Shown here: positions 1 through 9,883 of the stretch, in pieces
How the letters are laid out: every line of letters begins with the position of its first letter
How positions within the stretch are numbered: the stretch's first letter is position 1
Source: Rossellomorea aquimaris
GTDB taxonomy: Bacteria; Bacillota; Bacilli; Bacillales; Bacillaceae_B
Length of the DNA stretch: 64,000 nucleotides
Direction of reading: 5' to 3'
NCBI RefSeq assembly: GCF_000935355.1
Contig: NZ_JXZC01000004.1
Location: forward strand, 62,001-126,000
Made by a program: the position numbers and the translations under genes
The notes under the pieces: model-generated
The model's input: the letters and a program-made list of their open reading frames with translations, nothing else
Told to the model about the DNA's origin: nothing
Database searches by the model: none

Positions 1-772
1 ATTGTCGATTACGATTGGAATGATCATTGCTCCGAGTCTCGGAATTTATTTATTCCAGGTAACGACATTCACGAATCTGATCATTACTTCCAGCGCTCTG
101 GGTGTCATTGCCATTATCTTGTTGGGAATCGTTCATTACCATACACCTCAAGTCGTCAAAGAAACGAAAAAGGAAGATTTGAAATTTTCATATCTTGGCT
201 CTTTAGTTGAAAAATCCAGCTGGTTCCCGGCGTTCATTACGATTATGGTGACCTTTGGGTACGGATCGATCGTAACGTTCATCGTCATCTTTGGAGAAGA
301 ACGTGGAATACAGCATATCTTTTTATTCTATTTATGTAATGCGATCATGGCCTCTCTATCAAGACCGATTGCCGGGAAATGGTTCGATGAACGAGGACCT
401 AAAGGTCTTGTGCTCTTTTGTATCGTGATCACCTTTATAGGCATGTGGGTATTATCTTATGCTCATTCTGATTTTCTCATTGTCGTATCAGGTATTTTGT
501 TTGGAGTTGGATTTGGTTCGCTTATACCGACACTGCAATCCTGGACACTGTCGTTAACTCCCGACAATAGAAGGGGAGTAGCGAATGGGATGTTCTTCTC
601 CTCCATTGATCTTGGAATCGGCTTAAGCGGGTTAGTATTCGGCGTGCTGGCTCAATATGTTGAGACGGGTGTTTTATTCCAGATCTCCAGCCTATTCCTG
701 CTCATTGCTTTAGTCGTGGCGCTACTGGAAGGCCGTAAACAAAAAAAGTTTGTTCATCAGACATCCGCCTAG
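1..772 (+). CDS. MFS transporter, C-terminal part (gene begins before the window)
   Basis: The reading frame is open at the left edge and ends with TAG at 770-772, so only about 256 C-terminal residues are visible, roughly half of a typical 400-residue major facilitator protein. The protein is very hydrophobic, with about seven membrane segments and short charged loops. The loop with KWFDERGPKG after a membrane segment fits the conserved cytoplasmic MFS loop, and a Gly-rich LFGVGFGSLIPTLQ segment follows. It should export or import a small solute across the cytoplasmic membrane. The substrate cannot be read from this half. The family call is firm; the function is not. Confidence 0.85.
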   Translation, partial: LSITIGMIIAPSLGIYLFQVTTFTNLIITSSALGVIAIILLGIVHYHTPQVVKETKKEDLKFSYLGSLVEKSSWFPAFITIMVTFGYGSIVTFIVIFGEERGIQHIFLFYLCNAIMASLSRPIAGKWFDERGPKGLVLFCIVITFIGMWVLSYAHSDFLIVVSGILFGVGFGSLIPTLQSWTLSLTPDNRRGVANGMFFSSIDLGIGLSGLVFGVLAQYVETGVLFQISSLFLLIALVVALLEGRKQKKFVHQTSA

Positions 773-801
773 TTTGATGACTGAATAATGGTGGTAAGTA
801 A

Positions 802-860
802 AAAGGACTATTTGTTTTTGAAGGTGCAGACCGCCTTTAGTAACGGATAGTCCTTTCTTC
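802..860 (+). terminator. Possible terminator after the MFS gene
   Basis: AAAGGACTAT (802-811) can pair with ATAGTCCTTT (847-856), and the loop holds a second short AAGG/CCTT helix. The T-rich tail (TTTCTTCT) is weak, so this is only a probable terminator. Confidence 0.4.
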
Positions 861-1018
861 TGTAATGGAAGTGATTCCTATGAATCCCGGCAGAAAGTAT
901 CAATCGGAAATTGAAAAGGAAATGAAATTTTATCCCTATGAAATTCTGTTAGAATGATAGAAATAGACTAGTCTGTGAGGTTTCTCAAAAAGGAGATCCA
1001 CATATAACGGAGGACATT

Positions 1019-3763
1019 ATGACAGAAGAAAAATTACTAATGGAAAAGTCATTCTATGGAACTTTTTTAGTAGACCATGACGTGAACCTTCATCCAATTG
1101 AAGTCCTTGGACAAGCTTTTGTAGAAGAGCAGCAAAACGAACCGTATGATTTATCGTACATTCGATATGCTCAAGGTGAGGTCTACTTTCATAGCAAGGA
1201 CTATGAAGCGGCTATTTTCAAATGGGAAAGCATCCAGAACGAGTTAGAACCTTGGGCCAAGAAGAATATCGCGGATTCTTACTATGAGCTCGGGATGTTA
1301 TCTTCAGCGGAGGATGTATATACAGCGATCCAGTCGGAAAGCTCGATTTTAACGTTGGAAGTATCCCTTCAGTTATTCTCTCTTTATATCGAACGAAACA
1401 AGATCAAGTCAGCCTATCGTACGATTGAAAAAGCGTTGAAGATTGATCCGGACTATCCGAATGTGGCCGAACTTGCCAGGGCTTTTTATGAGGAACAAGA
1501 GGATTGGAATAAGGCTGTGGAACTCGCGGTACAGGAGTCGATTCGGACAAGGGAACCTGCGTGGTTCATGATTCTGAGAGACTATGCGGATCAAGGTCAT
1601 ACAACGTCATTTGCGCCTGACTATTTCTATGATATGTTGATTGCAGTTTATGAAAAGGATCGTAAACAGTTTAAGGACCTCGTGTCTTCCCTATGGACAA
1701 GCTACAGAAGGAATTCTGTGGCCCATATTGAATGGATGCTTACGGTCAATACGATCTTTGAATACGTGGAAGTACTTCCGAACGAATCATGGGAAGACAT
1801 CTTATCACAATTCCAGGAAGCTTACATAGGGTTCTTGGAAGGTCATTACTTAGTGAAAGACCTGGAAGGCTTTATGCCTACTATGCTGAGCAATTGGCTG
1901 AAAGTGAGCAGGGATCATCAACCCCTTTTCCCGGCGGCGGCCGTTTTGGCCTGGAACGATGTCTTTTCTTACAGCATTGAACAGATGGTCACGGATGAGG
2001 CAGAAATGATCCTGCTGGAAGCAGACTCTTCTCAGGCGCGCTTTGAAGACATTATTCTGTTCTTAAATAAAATCATCGATTGGTCAGAACGAAATGATGC
2101 TTCTGTAGGTTATAAAACAAAATGGATTGCGGAGCAGTTAATGGATCTCTCCGAACACCACTTATTAATTGCAGGGAGTGGCTCCAGCGGAAAGTCTTCC
2201 TTTGTTCAATCCGTTCTAGGTGAGAGCGTGGGCGAGGCTGAAGGCTCAACCATCATTTATGGCTATCATGATCAGCAGGTAGAAGTGAAGGAGATTCACG
2301 ATCATGGAGTTCACAAGGTAGAGAGCATCGCTGACTTTGAAGAGCTGATGCAAAGAGAAGCATTCGTAGAGTATAAGCTCCCGTCTGAATTCCTTAAGAA
2401 AAATAGAAGCTCCATCATTGACGTTCAAACAGGCAAAAGGCATCTGGATGATTTGACAGCCTTTTATCCTGTAGCGGATGGTTTACTGTATGTCTTGAAT
2501 GCCGATGCCCCGTTTAATGCAGAGGACCGACAGACTTTAAGGAAATTAACGGAAATCGGCCAGCCTGTGAACGTTCATTTCTTATTGAATAAGATGGACA
2601 AAGTATCTCATTCTGACCGTACAGAAGAGATCATTGAATCAGCCCGAAATAAAGCCCGGGAATGGTTCCCGGACGCAGAGGTATTACCGTATTCATCCCT
2701 GGAAGCCGTTCATCTGCAACGACAGGATGTTCAGGCATTCATAAAGGAACAGTATGAGGTGAAAGGAAGTACGCTCAAAGCGGAACGTGGGGCCAAACTA
2801 TTTTATCTAGTCAGAAAAACATTAAGAGATCTTTACTCAAAGCGTAAGAATCGTGAAAACGAGTTGAAAGATACAATCGAGAAGAATGAAGATATCTTGT
2901 CGCGTTTGAATGGCTTTGAAAACTACCTGGGTGACATGCAAGCAGATAAAGTCTCAGTCATAAAGGACTCCTTCCATCAAAAGAAAGAAGCGATGAAGAA
3001 GGAAATCTCCGAGAAAATCCCTGGTATCCTTAGCGGCTGTTCGGAACTGATCAGTGAAGAAAGTGATTTCAGACAAATCCATACGGAACTGAATGAAGCG
3101 ATGAATACGCGCATTCAAGCCTATATCCAAGAAGATCTCATGCCGCGTTATGTCAAATCTCTTGAGGAATGGCTTGCCTTCTCGAAGCAGGAGCTCCAAG
3201 ACAGCCAGAACTATTTGACTGAAATGAGTGGAACCTTCAACGAGCTGTTCGGTAAAGACAAAGTCGTTCTACAATGTGATTTTCAAGTAATAGATGACTG
3301 GCGTCGGGATGTAAGCCGCATGGGAACGAGGGCTCAGATTGATAAAGAGAATATTTTATTGCGATTCAAACCGGCACAGTTCTTATTAAAGAGTGCAGGG
3401 AAGCTGTTAGGTGTTTTACCTCAGAATAAGTCGTTACTCTACAATCAATACAAACGCTATTTAGAGAACGAAGATTATCAAGATATCACGGCATCTGTTG
3501 TCAATAAATTCTTCCTTCAGTTTGATTTGTTCGAAAAATCACTGCAGCAGGATGTTCACTCTTTCTTCGCGGAGCCATTCAATCAACTGGAAATCACGAT
3601 TAAAGATACAGAAACTGATATTGCATCAGACGAAGAAACACTAAAGAAAATGAAAGCCGATCCGGAACGATATTTCGATCCTATCACTCTATTCGAAGTA
3701 AAATTGCTTCAGCAAGAGTACATGGTGAAAGCCAGCTATAAAGCTTCTCATCATTATTCATAA
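1019..3763 (+). CDS. TPR-repeat protein with dynamin-like GTPase domain
   Basis: A 914-residue protein. Residues ~45-330 are helical TPR-like repeats (for example the ALKIDPDYPNVAELARAFYEEQ region). A GTPase domain follows, with P-loop GSGSSGKSS at about 386-394 and an NKMD guanine-specificity motif near 524. The C-terminal ~300 residues are charged and helical (coiled coil, then an amphipathic region), the arrangement seen in bacterial dynamin-like proteins, which bind and remodel membranes. A clear ribosome site (GGAGGA) precedes the ATG. It is a lone gene closed by a bidirectional terminator. It is smaller than, and built differently from, B. subtilis DynA, so no symbol is given. The GTPase call is firm; membrane remodelling is inference. 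Confidence 0.75.
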   Translation: MTEEKLLMEKSFYGTFLVDHDVNLHPIEVLGQAFVEEQQNEPYDLSYIRYAQGEVYFHSKDYEAAIFKWESIQNELEPWAKKNIADSYYELGMLSSAEDVYTAIQSESSILTLEVSLQLFSLYIERNKIKSAYRTIEKALKIDPDYPNVAELARAFYEEQEDWNKAVELAVQESIRTREPAWFMILRDYADQGHTTSFAPDYFYDMLIAVYEKDRKQFKDLVSSLWTSYRRNSVAHIEWMLTVNTIFEYVEVLPNESWEDILSQFQEAYIGFLEGHYLVKDLEGFMPTMLSNWLKVSRDHQPLFPAAAVLAWNDVFSYSIEQMVTDEAEMILLEADSSQARFEDIILFLNKIIDWSERNDASVGYKTKWIAEQLMDLSEHHLLIAGSGSSGKSSFVQSVLGESVGEAEGSTIIYGYHDQQVEVKEIHDHGVHKVESIADFEELMQREAFVEYKLPSEFLKKNRSSIIDVQTGKRHLDDLTAFYPVADGLLYVLNADAPFNAEDRQTLRKLTEIGQPVNVHFLLNKMDKVSHSDRTEEIIESARNKAREWFPDAEVLPYSSLEAVHLQRQDVQAFIKEQYEVKGSTLKAERGAKLFYLVRKTLRDLYSKRKNRENELKDTIEKNEDILSRLNGFENYLGDMQADKVSVIKDSFHQKKEAMKKEISEKIPGILSGCSELISEESDFRQIHTELNEAMNTRIQAYIQEDLMPRYVKSLEEWLAFSKQELQDSQNYLTEMSGTFNELFGKDKVVLQCDFQVIDDWRRDVSRMGTRAQIDKENILLRFKPAQFLLKSAGKLLGVLPQNKSLLYNQYKRYLENEDYQDITASVVNKFFLQFDLFEKSLQQDVHSFFAEPFNQLEITIKDTETDIASDEETLKKMKADPERYFDPITLFEVKLLQQEYMVKASYKASHHYS

Positions 3764-3765
3764 TA

Positions 3766-3812
3766 AAAAAGACTGATTCCAAGAGGATACCCCTTTTAGA
3801 ATCAGTCTTTTT
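3766..3812. terminator. Bidirectional Rho-independent terminator
   Basis: AAAAAGACTGATTC pairs with GAATCAGTCTTTTT around a short loop. A-rich and T-rich flanks let it serve both the GTPase gene (+) and the convergent RsbR-like gene (-). Confidence 0.85.
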
Positions 3813-3825
3813 ATTTATTACCTTT

Positions 3826-4689
3826 CTAAACCTGCAAGAATTCGCTATTTTCCTGAATCACATCGGCAATGATCCGTTCAAGAGAATTTTCAGTATGAAT
3901 GGTAGAGAAATCTAATCCCAGATGAATGGCTGTCTGAGCTACTTCCGGACGGATGCCGGTGATAACCGATTTTACTCCAAGTAGATTTAAGGCATCGATG
4001 AGGTGGAAGATTTGCTGAGCGACCATGGTATCAACCAATACCACACCTGATAAGTCGATGATCAACATGGATAAATGGGCATCGGCACTTTGTTGAAGGG
4101 TTGCTTCTAATATCGTTCGGGCTCGTGTCGTATCAATATCCCCGATGATAGGCAGAAGTCCTACCTCTGAAGTTAAAGAAATGACCGGTGTACTTAATTC
4201 CTTGATCAGGGTAGACTGTGCCTGGAGCCGATTCATTAGTATGTTCAGGAACGTGGCAGTGAACGTTTCCAACACATAATCCAATGCGTAATTGATCTTT
4301 CGTTCCCACTCAAATACTTCTTTCAACTGGATGTTTACGTCCGATTCTTCCACAAACTTTTCAACATACGTCCAGTACACTCTTCTGAACACACCTGAGT
4401 TACGAACAACCTCATCGAGCGTCGTACTGGATTTACTACGATCTGCAGCTGTTTGTAAAGTCCAGTTATAAATCAATTCCTTTGACTCTTCTTGAGAAAG
4501 TAACAGACACTTGGCGATGATCTTCACATAATTAGAGTTTTGTTCTTTTATTTTGTTCAGTACCTCTGGAGGAGAATCAGGCGAATAATGTGAGCCTGAT
4601 TTAATATTCTGGAACTTTAACCAGTCTTCAGTGAAATCCAAGGCATGATCAACTAAGTATTCATATAAATCAGACGAATGTGTATCCAT
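3826..4689 (-). CDS. RsbR-family stressosome co-antagonist with C-terminal STAS domain
   Basis: A 287-residue protein with a variable helical N-terminal half (residues 1-155) and a STAS domain (~165-280). The two threonines phosphorylated by RsbT in B. subtilis RsbRA can be matched: T187 in the GDIDTTRA motif and T221 in VDTMVA. Their spacing of 34 residues equals that of RsbRA T171/T205. The protein should assemble with RsbS and RsbT into the stressosome that controls SigB. A strong AAAGGGAG site precedes the ATG. The rest of the rsb operon is not nearby, as is usual for the RsbRB/RC/RD paralogues. Which paralogue it is cannot be decided here. Confidence 0.85.
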   Translation of the reverse strand: MDTHSSDLYEYLVDHALDFTEDWLKFQNIKSGSHYSPDSPPEVLNKIKEQNSNYVKIIAKCLLLSQEESKELIYNWTLQTAADRSKSSTTLDEVVRNSGVFRRVYWTYVEKFVEESDVNIQLKEVFEWERKINYALDYVLETFTATFLNILMNRLQAQSTLIKELSTPVISLTSEVGLLPIIGDIDTTRARTILEATLQQSADAHLSMLIIDLSGVVLVDTMVAQQIFHLIDALNLLGVKSVITGIRPEVAQTAIHLGLDFSTIHTENSLERIIADVIQENSEFLQV

Positions 4690-4878
4690 ATATTCTCCCT
4701 TTAAACTTGGCTTATACTCTTATTCTGAAACCTAAAGAGGAGACTGTCAATGTTAAAGGTAGAAATGATAATAAAACTAGTAAATAATATACCTCTTTTA
4801 TTATCCGAAAAAATATACAAAAAAATCCATGATAGCAGAAAGTGATTAGTCTGAATACTAGTAATATTCTAATACTTA

Positions 4879-4907
4879 TTGGTTTTCTAGTAAAATATAT
4901 GTATAAT
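4879..4907 (+). promoter_or_regulatory. Probable SigA promoter of the artPQR-like operon
   Basis: TTGGTT (4879-4884) and TATAAT (4902-4907) are 17 bp apart, just upstream of the binding-protein gene. The -10 lies in an AT-rich run (4898-4916) that loosely resembles an arginine-repressor box, but the match is partial. Confidence 0.5.
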
Positions 4908-4948
4908 TATAATTATTAGAAAATACAAACTATTTTAGGGGGCTTACG

Positions 4949-5764
4949 ATGAAGAAGAAAGTAAGAGGGTTATTTCTAGTATTTATGATTGGTATGGCAG
5001 GAATTATGACTGCCTGCGGAAGTGAAGAAGCGAGCTCAAGCGAAGATAAAAAAGAGAAGCTTGTAGTGGGTACCGATGCAGCCTTTGCTCCATTTGAGTA
5101 TATGGATAAAGGGGAAATTGTCGGATTTGATATCGATTTCTTAGAGGCTGTCATGAAAGAGGCCGGCTATGAGTACGAAGTGAAGAACATTGGATGGGAT
5201 CCATTGTTTGCAGCAGTACAAGGTGGTAAGGAAGTCGATATGGGGATCTCCGGAATTACTATAAATGATGATCGTAAAGAAACGTTTGATTTTTCCAATC
5301 CTTACTTTGAATCCACACACATGATCATGTTTGGTGAAGGTGTGGATATCAAGAGTGCCGATGACCTGAAAGGACTAAAGATCGGGGTCCAGAATGGAAC
5401 GACCGGTCAGGCGGCAGCAGAGAAAATTGTCGGGCAAAACAGCCCTGATATTTCAAAATATGAAAACAATGTAGTTGCCATTACCGCATTAAAGCAAGGT
5501 CAAGTAGATGCTGTGGTAACCGATAATACGGTTGTAAATGAATATGTGAAAAATAATCCGGATGACAATTTCAATACAGTTGAAGATCCTGAAAACTTCG
5601 AATCTGAATTTTATGGCTTAATGTTCCCTAAAGACAGTGAACTGAAAGCTGATTTTGATAAAGCGGTTAAAGAAGTGATTGAAAATGGTACTTATGCTGA
5701 GATTTACAAAGAATGGTTTGGTACAGAACCGAACACTGACGCTTTATTAGAGCAAGCAGAATAA
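4949..5764 (+). CDS. artP: Amino acid ABC transporter substrate-binding lipoprotein (ArtP-like)
   Basis: A 271-residue polar amino acid binding protein. The N-terminus has a lipoprotein signal ending at IMTAC (Cys23), so the mature protein is tethered to the outer face of the membrane. The bacterial solute-binding family 3 fold is evident from GTDAAFAPFEYMD near the mature N-terminus, GFDIDF, and the DMGISGITINDDRKETFDFS stretch. The order binding protein, permease, ATPase and the sizes 271/219/240 match B. subtilis artPQR better than glnQHMP. Arginine is therefore the best guess, but glutamine or histidine is possible. Ribosome site GGGGG lies before the ATG. Confidence 0.75.
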   Translation: MKKKVRGLFLVFMIGMAGIMTACGSEEASSSEDKKEKLVVGTDAAFAPFEYMDKGEIVGFDIDFLEAVMKEAGYEYEVKNIGWDPLFAAVQGGKEVDMGISGITINDDRKETFDFSNPYFESTHMIMFGEGVDIKSADDLKGLKIGVQNGTTGQAAAEKIVGQNSPDISKYENNVVAITALKQGQVDAVVTDNTVVNEYVKNNPDDNFNTVEDPENFESEFYGLMFPKDSELKADFDKAVKEVIENGTYAEIYKEWFGTEPNTDALLEQAE

Positions 5765-5770
5765 GGGAAC

Positions 5771-5855
5771 AAGGGGCGTAGTGAAAGGTATGGAAGATCT
5801 TCTTTATTGGATGTTAAAGAAGATTGTTCCTTCTTCACCTGCCCCTTTTATTATA
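5771..5855 (+). terminator. Partial terminator / attenuator between artP and artQ
   Basis: AAGGGGC (5771-5777) can pair with GCCCCTTTT (5841-5849), followed by a T-rich stretch. Leaky termination here would make more binding protein than membrane components, which is common in ABC operons. Confidence 0.45.
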
Positions 5856-5881
5856 GTCTATTTACTACTATTGAAAAGGGA

Positions 5882-5897
5882 AGCGGCATAAGCCGCT
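5882..5897 (+). repeat. Short hairpin just upstream of the artQ ribosome site
   Basis: AGCGGC, ATAA loop, GCCGCT: a tight 6-bp stem ending about 12 bases before the AAAGGAG site of artQ. It could mark a processed or stabilised mRNA end. Confidence 0.4.
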
Positions 5898-5920
5898 ACC
5901 GAGACAAAAGGAGTTATTAT

Positions 5921-6580
5921 ATGCTGGATTTCAGATGGGACATTATTGGAGAATACTTACCTTTTTTTCTAAAGGGAGCATTGTTAACAATCGGTTTATC
6001 CGTGGGAGCCATCTTTTTAGGCTTAATCTTCGGACTGCTGATGGGGATATTCAGGATTTCGCCCTACCTGCTCGTTCGAACGCCCTTCATTTGGTACATA
6101 AACTTTTTTAGAGGTACGCCATTATTTGTACAGATTCTACTCATTCACTTTGGTGTAATGCCAATGATCATGACGGAAATTAATCCAGCCGTGTCTGCAT
6201 TAGTGGCACTATCGTTGAACGCCACAGCATATATCGCCGAAATATTCCGCGGCGGAATCCAGTCCATTGACCGGGGACAGATGGAAGCTGCCAGGTCATT
6301 GGGGATGACCAATATCCAGGCGATGAGGCATATCATTATCCCTCAAGCATTTAAGCGGATGATTCCTCCACTTGGAAATGAATTTATCGTGTTATTGAAA
6401 GACTCTTCCCTGGCAGCGGTCATTGCTGCTCCTGAGCTAATGTACTGGGGCCGGGCCATGCAGGGGCAGTATTATCGTGTATGGGAACCCTATTTAGCAG
6501 TCGCTATCATCTATTTAATCCTTACTCTATCTCTTACGTATCTACTAAACTATATTGAGCGGAGGATGGCAACCGAATGA
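5921..6580 (+). CDS. artQ: Amino acid ABC transporter permease (ArtQ-like)
   Basis: The start is placed at ATG 5921, which follows a clear AAAGGAG site; the frame is open further upstream but has no ribosome site there. The product has 219 residues, the same length as B. subtilis ArtQ. It is a HisMQ-type permease with about five membrane segments and the EAA loop ([23 protein letters not shown]) that docks with the ATPase. It forms the membrane channel with the neighbouring binding protein and ATPase. Its stop overlaps the next start (ATGA at 6577). Confidence 0.8.
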   Translation: MLDFRWDIIGEYLPFFLKGALLTIGLSVGAIFLGLIFGLLMGIFRISPYLLVRTPFIWYINFFRGTPLFVQILLIHFGVMPMIMTEINPAVSALVALSLNATAYIAEIFRGGIQSIDRGQMEAARSLGMTNIQAMRHIIIPQAFKRMIPPLGNEFIVLLKDSSLAAVIAAPELMYWGRAMQGQYYRVWEPYLAVAIIYLILTLSLTYLLNYIERRMATE

Positions 6581-7299
6581 TTAAAGCAGTGAATCTTAAG
6601 AAGTCCTTTGGAGAATTAGAAGTATTGAAAGATATTAACGTTAATATCGAACCGCAAGAAGTGGTTGTAGTAATAGGGCCATCGGGTTCAGGAAAATCAA
6701 CGTTTCTGCGTTGTTTGAATCTTTTAGAAACAATTACCGATGGTCATGTGTATATTAAAGACCGGGATCTAACCGCCAAACAAACAGACATCAATAAAGT
6801 ACGTACGGATGTGGGAATGGTTTTTCAACAATTCAATCTTTTCCCTCATAAAACCGTGATCCAGAACATTATGCTCTCTCCGATGAAGGTAAGAAAGTGG
6901 CAAAAGGATAAGGCGGAAAAGAAAGCATTGGAGTTACTTGATAAGGTGGGACTCAGAGAAAAAGCGTATGTGTACCCGGACTCCTTATCTGGTGGACAGA
7001 AGCAGCGGGTGGCCATTGCACGGGCCCTGGCCATGGAGCCTGAGATCATGCTGTTCGATGAACCTACTTCAGCCCTTGATCCAGAAATGGTAGGAGAGGT
7101 GCTGGAGGTCATGAAACAGCTTGCGAAAGAGGGCATGACCATGGTCGTTGTCACCCATGAAATGGGATTTGCGAGAGAAGTAGGGGATCGTGTCATCTTT
7201 ATGGACGGCGGGTATATCGTGGAAGAAAACAGACCGTCTGAACTCTTTGGGAACCCAAAACACGAAAGAACCCAGGCATTTTTAAGTAAAGTGTTATAA
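6577..7299 (+). CDS. artR: Amino acid ABC transporter ATP-binding protein (ArtR-like)
   Basis: A 240-residue ATPase with Walker [10 protein letters not shown] (residues ~33-41), Q-loop [10 protein letters not shown], signature LSGGQKQR, Walker [15 protein letters not shown] and switch [10 protein letters not shown]. All catalytic residues are intact. It overlaps the permease gene by 4 bp, so the two are translationally coupled. It powers import of a polar amino acid. The gene is followed directly by a strong terminator. Confidence 0.85.
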   Translation: MIKAVNLKKSFGELEVLKDINVNIEPQEVVVVIGPSGSGKSTFLRCLNLLETITDGHVYIKDRDLTAKQTDINKVRTDVGMVFQQFNLFPHKTVIQNIMLSPMKVRKWQKDKAEKKALELLDKVGLREKAYVYPDSLSGGQKQRVAIARALAMEPEIMLFDEPTSALDPEMVGEVLEVMKQLAKEGMTMVVVTHEMGFAREVGDRVIFMDGGYIVEENRPSELFGNPKHERTQAFLSKVL

Positions 7300-7328
7300 G
7301 GTGGGGTACTAATCCTGAATTCCACAAC

Positions 7329-7358
7329 AAAAGGAGCCTTCTCAACAAGGCTCCTTTT
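7329..7358. terminator. Bidirectional terminator
   Basis: AAAAGGAGCCTT, six-base loop, AAGGCTCCTTTT. It closes artR on the plus strand and the ECF sigma gene on the minus strand. Confidence 0.85.
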
Positions 7359-7359
7359 C

Positions 7360-7890
7360 CTATGCAGTCTTTGCATGAACAATTGAATATAGCTGCTTTC
7401 GTGCACGGTGAAATCGTGTTTTGACCGTGGAGGGAGACAGATTCAGCTTTAAGGCAATTTCCCCATCACTAAGATCCTGCGTCACTTTCAAGGACATGAC
7501 CTCCTGCTGGGTCGGTGGCAGCCTCTTGATGTTTTCCTGGATGCTGTTCTTGAGGAATCGGGCTTCGATCTCCATTTCCAAAGCAATATCATCCTGAATC
7601 GGATTGATTTCTTCATAATCTTCTATGCAGACTTCATTGCGTTTCGATTCTTTACGGATAAAATCGATTGCCGTACATCTTGCGATAGAAGTGAGCCAGG
7701 ACTTTGTTTTGGTCGTATCCAATAAAGTGTCGATTTTGATATACGCTTTAAGAAATGTTTCCTGGACGATGTCCTGTGATAAATGAACGTCCTTCGTCAT
7801 GTTGTAAGCAATATGATAAATCAGCTTGTGAAATTGATCATACATCTCCTCTAAAGAGGGAGGAGATGCTCTGAACTGAAGTGTGTCCAT
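7360..7890 (-). CDS. ECF-family RNA polymerase sigma factor
   Basis: A 176-residue sigma-70 family protein with only regions 2 and 4. Region 2 is at about residues 14-85 (DQFHKLIYHIAYNMT, then DIVQETFLKAY and SWLTSIARCTAIDFIR). Region 4 is at about 115-170 (LPPTQQEVMSLKVTQDLSDGEIALKLNLSPSTVKTRFHRARK, a helix-turn-helix). It lies 19 bp after the ABC permease gene on the same strand and seems to be the last gene of the GntR-ABC operon. No anti-sigma membrane protein is found next to it, which is unusual for an ECF sigma factor. Target promoters are unknown. Confidence 0.85.
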   Translation of the reverse strand: MDTLQFRASPPSLEEMYDQFHKLIYHIAYNMTKDVHLSQDIVQETFLKAYIKIDTLLDTTKTKSWLTSIARCTAIDFIRKESKRNEVCIEDYEEINPIQDDIALEMEIEARFLKNSIQENIKRLPPTQQEVMSLKVTQDLSDGEIALKLNLSPSTVKTRFHRARKQLYSIVHAKTA

Positions 7891-7909
7891 GTGGCTTCAC
7901 CTCGACTTT

Positions 7910-9883
7910 CTATTCTAAATCGTCTAGTTTATTTTTTAGGAATGAAGGTGTATCTTTAGCTTTTAACCCTCGCACTTCGACATTTCCGTGGATTTTATAC
8001 TTGATGATCACCATATATTCATTTGTCATCTGGTTGTATACGAGTTGATCCATGATGGCTTCAACGTGTTTGGAATCCTCTATTTCAATTCCTTTGTTTT
8101 CTTTCTTCAACTCAAGGGCTTCGGTATCTGGATCCATGACGTTGAACAGACGGTTACGGTAACGCTCTTGATCGATCACGTACATCCACTCAATGTCAGA
8201 TGCAGTCACTCTTACATCTTCAAGGTATCCATTCTCCTGTAGCCAAGATTCGAATTTCTTATCGTTATTATGCACGCCGACATGGGTCCATTTGTTCTCT
8301 GAAAGAAGTAATTCAACGTTATAGAGGTTCACTCTATGGCGATCTTTTAACGTATCATTATAGGTTTCTTCTCTTAAAATTCCGATGGCTTCATTGATTT
8401 GTTCCGGGTCGACAATGCTTATACTCTGTCTGTTCCCCATATCAGCATAAATCGACAGCTTGTCTACACTGTTTGAATCTACGGCGAAAATCTCATTCGT
8501 TGTTTCTTTATAACTTTTCATTTTATATAAAGCAGCATATTGAGATTCAAACTCTTCTATATTCATACGGTAGTTCCTAACAAGCTTGCTTCCATCGTGC
8601 ATCTTGTAATAAAAGAAGACCTGTTCACTATCCTCGTCTGGGACGGTACGATCGTGATTGTTGACGATTTCCTTATGAAGGTTAAGGACGGCTTTAATGG
8701 TTTGAGGGTCGTCTATAAAGTGATCCTTGATAAGGCTATCGGGATTGTCTCTCATGGAATAATAGCTGTTACTGACATGGACCTTTTCTATACCCTTCAA
8801 ATCAGGAACCTTCTTTTCATACTGAAATAAATCAAATTGGATGAACACCCCGATAAGAGAAATGGTAATGGCAAACCCTGCATATCCTTTCCAGTGCCGG
8901 AATACTCTCCAATGTTTTTGTAACACCATCTCGGCAATATAGTAGCCAATGAATGATCCAATAAAATATCCGAATATCGTCCAGATTGCCTCCTGATAGA
9001 TCTCATGGAAGTACATCCCCCCAACCAGCATGAAACAAAAAGCGACTCCATATTTGAACAGGGGTCTCAGAACAGGAACCACGATGGCTTGAGATGCTGC
9101 TTCTACTTTTCTCGTTTTATACAAAACATACGACAAAACATAGAGTAGGAGAGTGATAGCTATGAACAGCGTCACATCTAATCCGGAAAAGATTTTATTC
9201 TCAAGATATACGGCCTTGATGACAGGGGAATATTGTTCAATTTGGATATTGAAAAAATAATCTTCTGGAAATCCAAATAAAAGATTTTTCAAGCTAAAGC
9301 ATATCAGCATAAACATGCCCGCCGGCAATAAGAGCAGGATATAGGTAAGAGCACCTTGTACAGCCGTCAACCCCGTTATCATGGCCACAAAGACAGCGGT
9401 TGTGAAGAGAAGAATATTCATCAGAATGGTAATGCCGCACCAGGTGAGAATATCCTGAACTTCAATGTATTGCTGAAGATCTGTCAATGAATAAAGGGAG
9501 AGTAAAATAACTGTATTCAGTACAATCGGAATAATGAGTATTGCGAACCCAACCCCGGTAAAATGGAAAAATAATTTGCTGCGTGTAATAGGGAGACTGT
9601 GCATAAAGTCCGCAGCTTGTTTCACATGTAAATATCGAAACAGAAACAGGGATAAGATGACTGGAATAAACAGCATCAACCCCATTTGGATCGGGTATTG
9701 CATTTTAAACAGATTCTCATAAATGGCTACCGGAAAAGGCTGGTTCTCGTTGGATAGTTTTCCGATAATGTCAATCGGTAAAGAAAAGAGAAGTCCGACA
9801 AAATAGACAATGCCTACCCATCCAACATTCCGAAGGCTTTGTAGGATGACTTCCTTATTGATCCATGATGTTTTGGATGGCAT
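7910..9883 (-). CDS. Large ABC-2 type transporter permease with extracytoplasmic domain
   Basis: The start is placed at ATG 9883, behind a GGAGGA site; the frame is open to 9922. The 657-residue product has about eight hydrophobic segments in its first ~350 residues. A soluble, charged C-terminal domain of ~300 residues follows (from about KKVPDLKGIEKVHVSNSYYS), probably outside the membrane. It overlaps the ATPase gene by 29 bp. With that ATPase it should form an ABC exporter or sensor-like transporter controlled by the adjacent GntR/YtrA-type repressor. Such systems often respond to cell-wall-active peptides; that role is inference. Confidence 0.65.
   Translation of the reverse strand: MPSKTSWINKEVILQSLRNVGWVGIVYFVGLLFSLPIDIIGKLSNENQPFPVAIYENLFKMQYPIQMGLMLFIPVILSLFLFRYLHVKQAADFMHSLPITRSKLFFHFTGVGFAILIIPIVLNTVILLSLYSLTDLQQYIEVQDILTWCGITILMNILLFTTAVFVAMITGLTAVQGALTYILLLLPAGMFMLICFSLKNLLFGFPEDYFFNIQIEQYSPVIKAVYLENKIFSGLDVTLFIAITLLLYVLSYVLYKTRKVEAASQAIVVPVLRPLFKYGVAFCFMLVGGMYFHEIYQEAIWTIFGYFIGSFIGYYIAEMVLQKHWRVFRHWKGYAGFAITISLIGVFIQFDLFQYEKKVPDLKGIEKVHVSNSYYSMRDNPDSLIKDHFIDDPQTIKAVLNLHKEIVNNHDRTVPDEDSEQVFFYYKMHDGSKLVRNYRMNIEEFESQYAALYKMKSYKETTNEIFAVDSNSVDKLSIYADMGNRQSISIVDPEQINEAIGILREETYNDTLKDRHRVNLYNVELLLSENKWTHVGVHNNDKKFESWLQENGYLEDVRVTASDIEWMYVIDQERYRNRLFNVMDPDTEALELKKENKGIEIEDSKHVEAIMDQLVYNQMTNEYMVIIKYKIHGNVEVRGLKAKDTPSFLKNKLDDLE

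Noticed and set aside
4891-4917. ArgR box at the artPQR promoter
   Set aside because: Only one half of the consensus matches; the run is simply AT-rich. Kept only as a remark.
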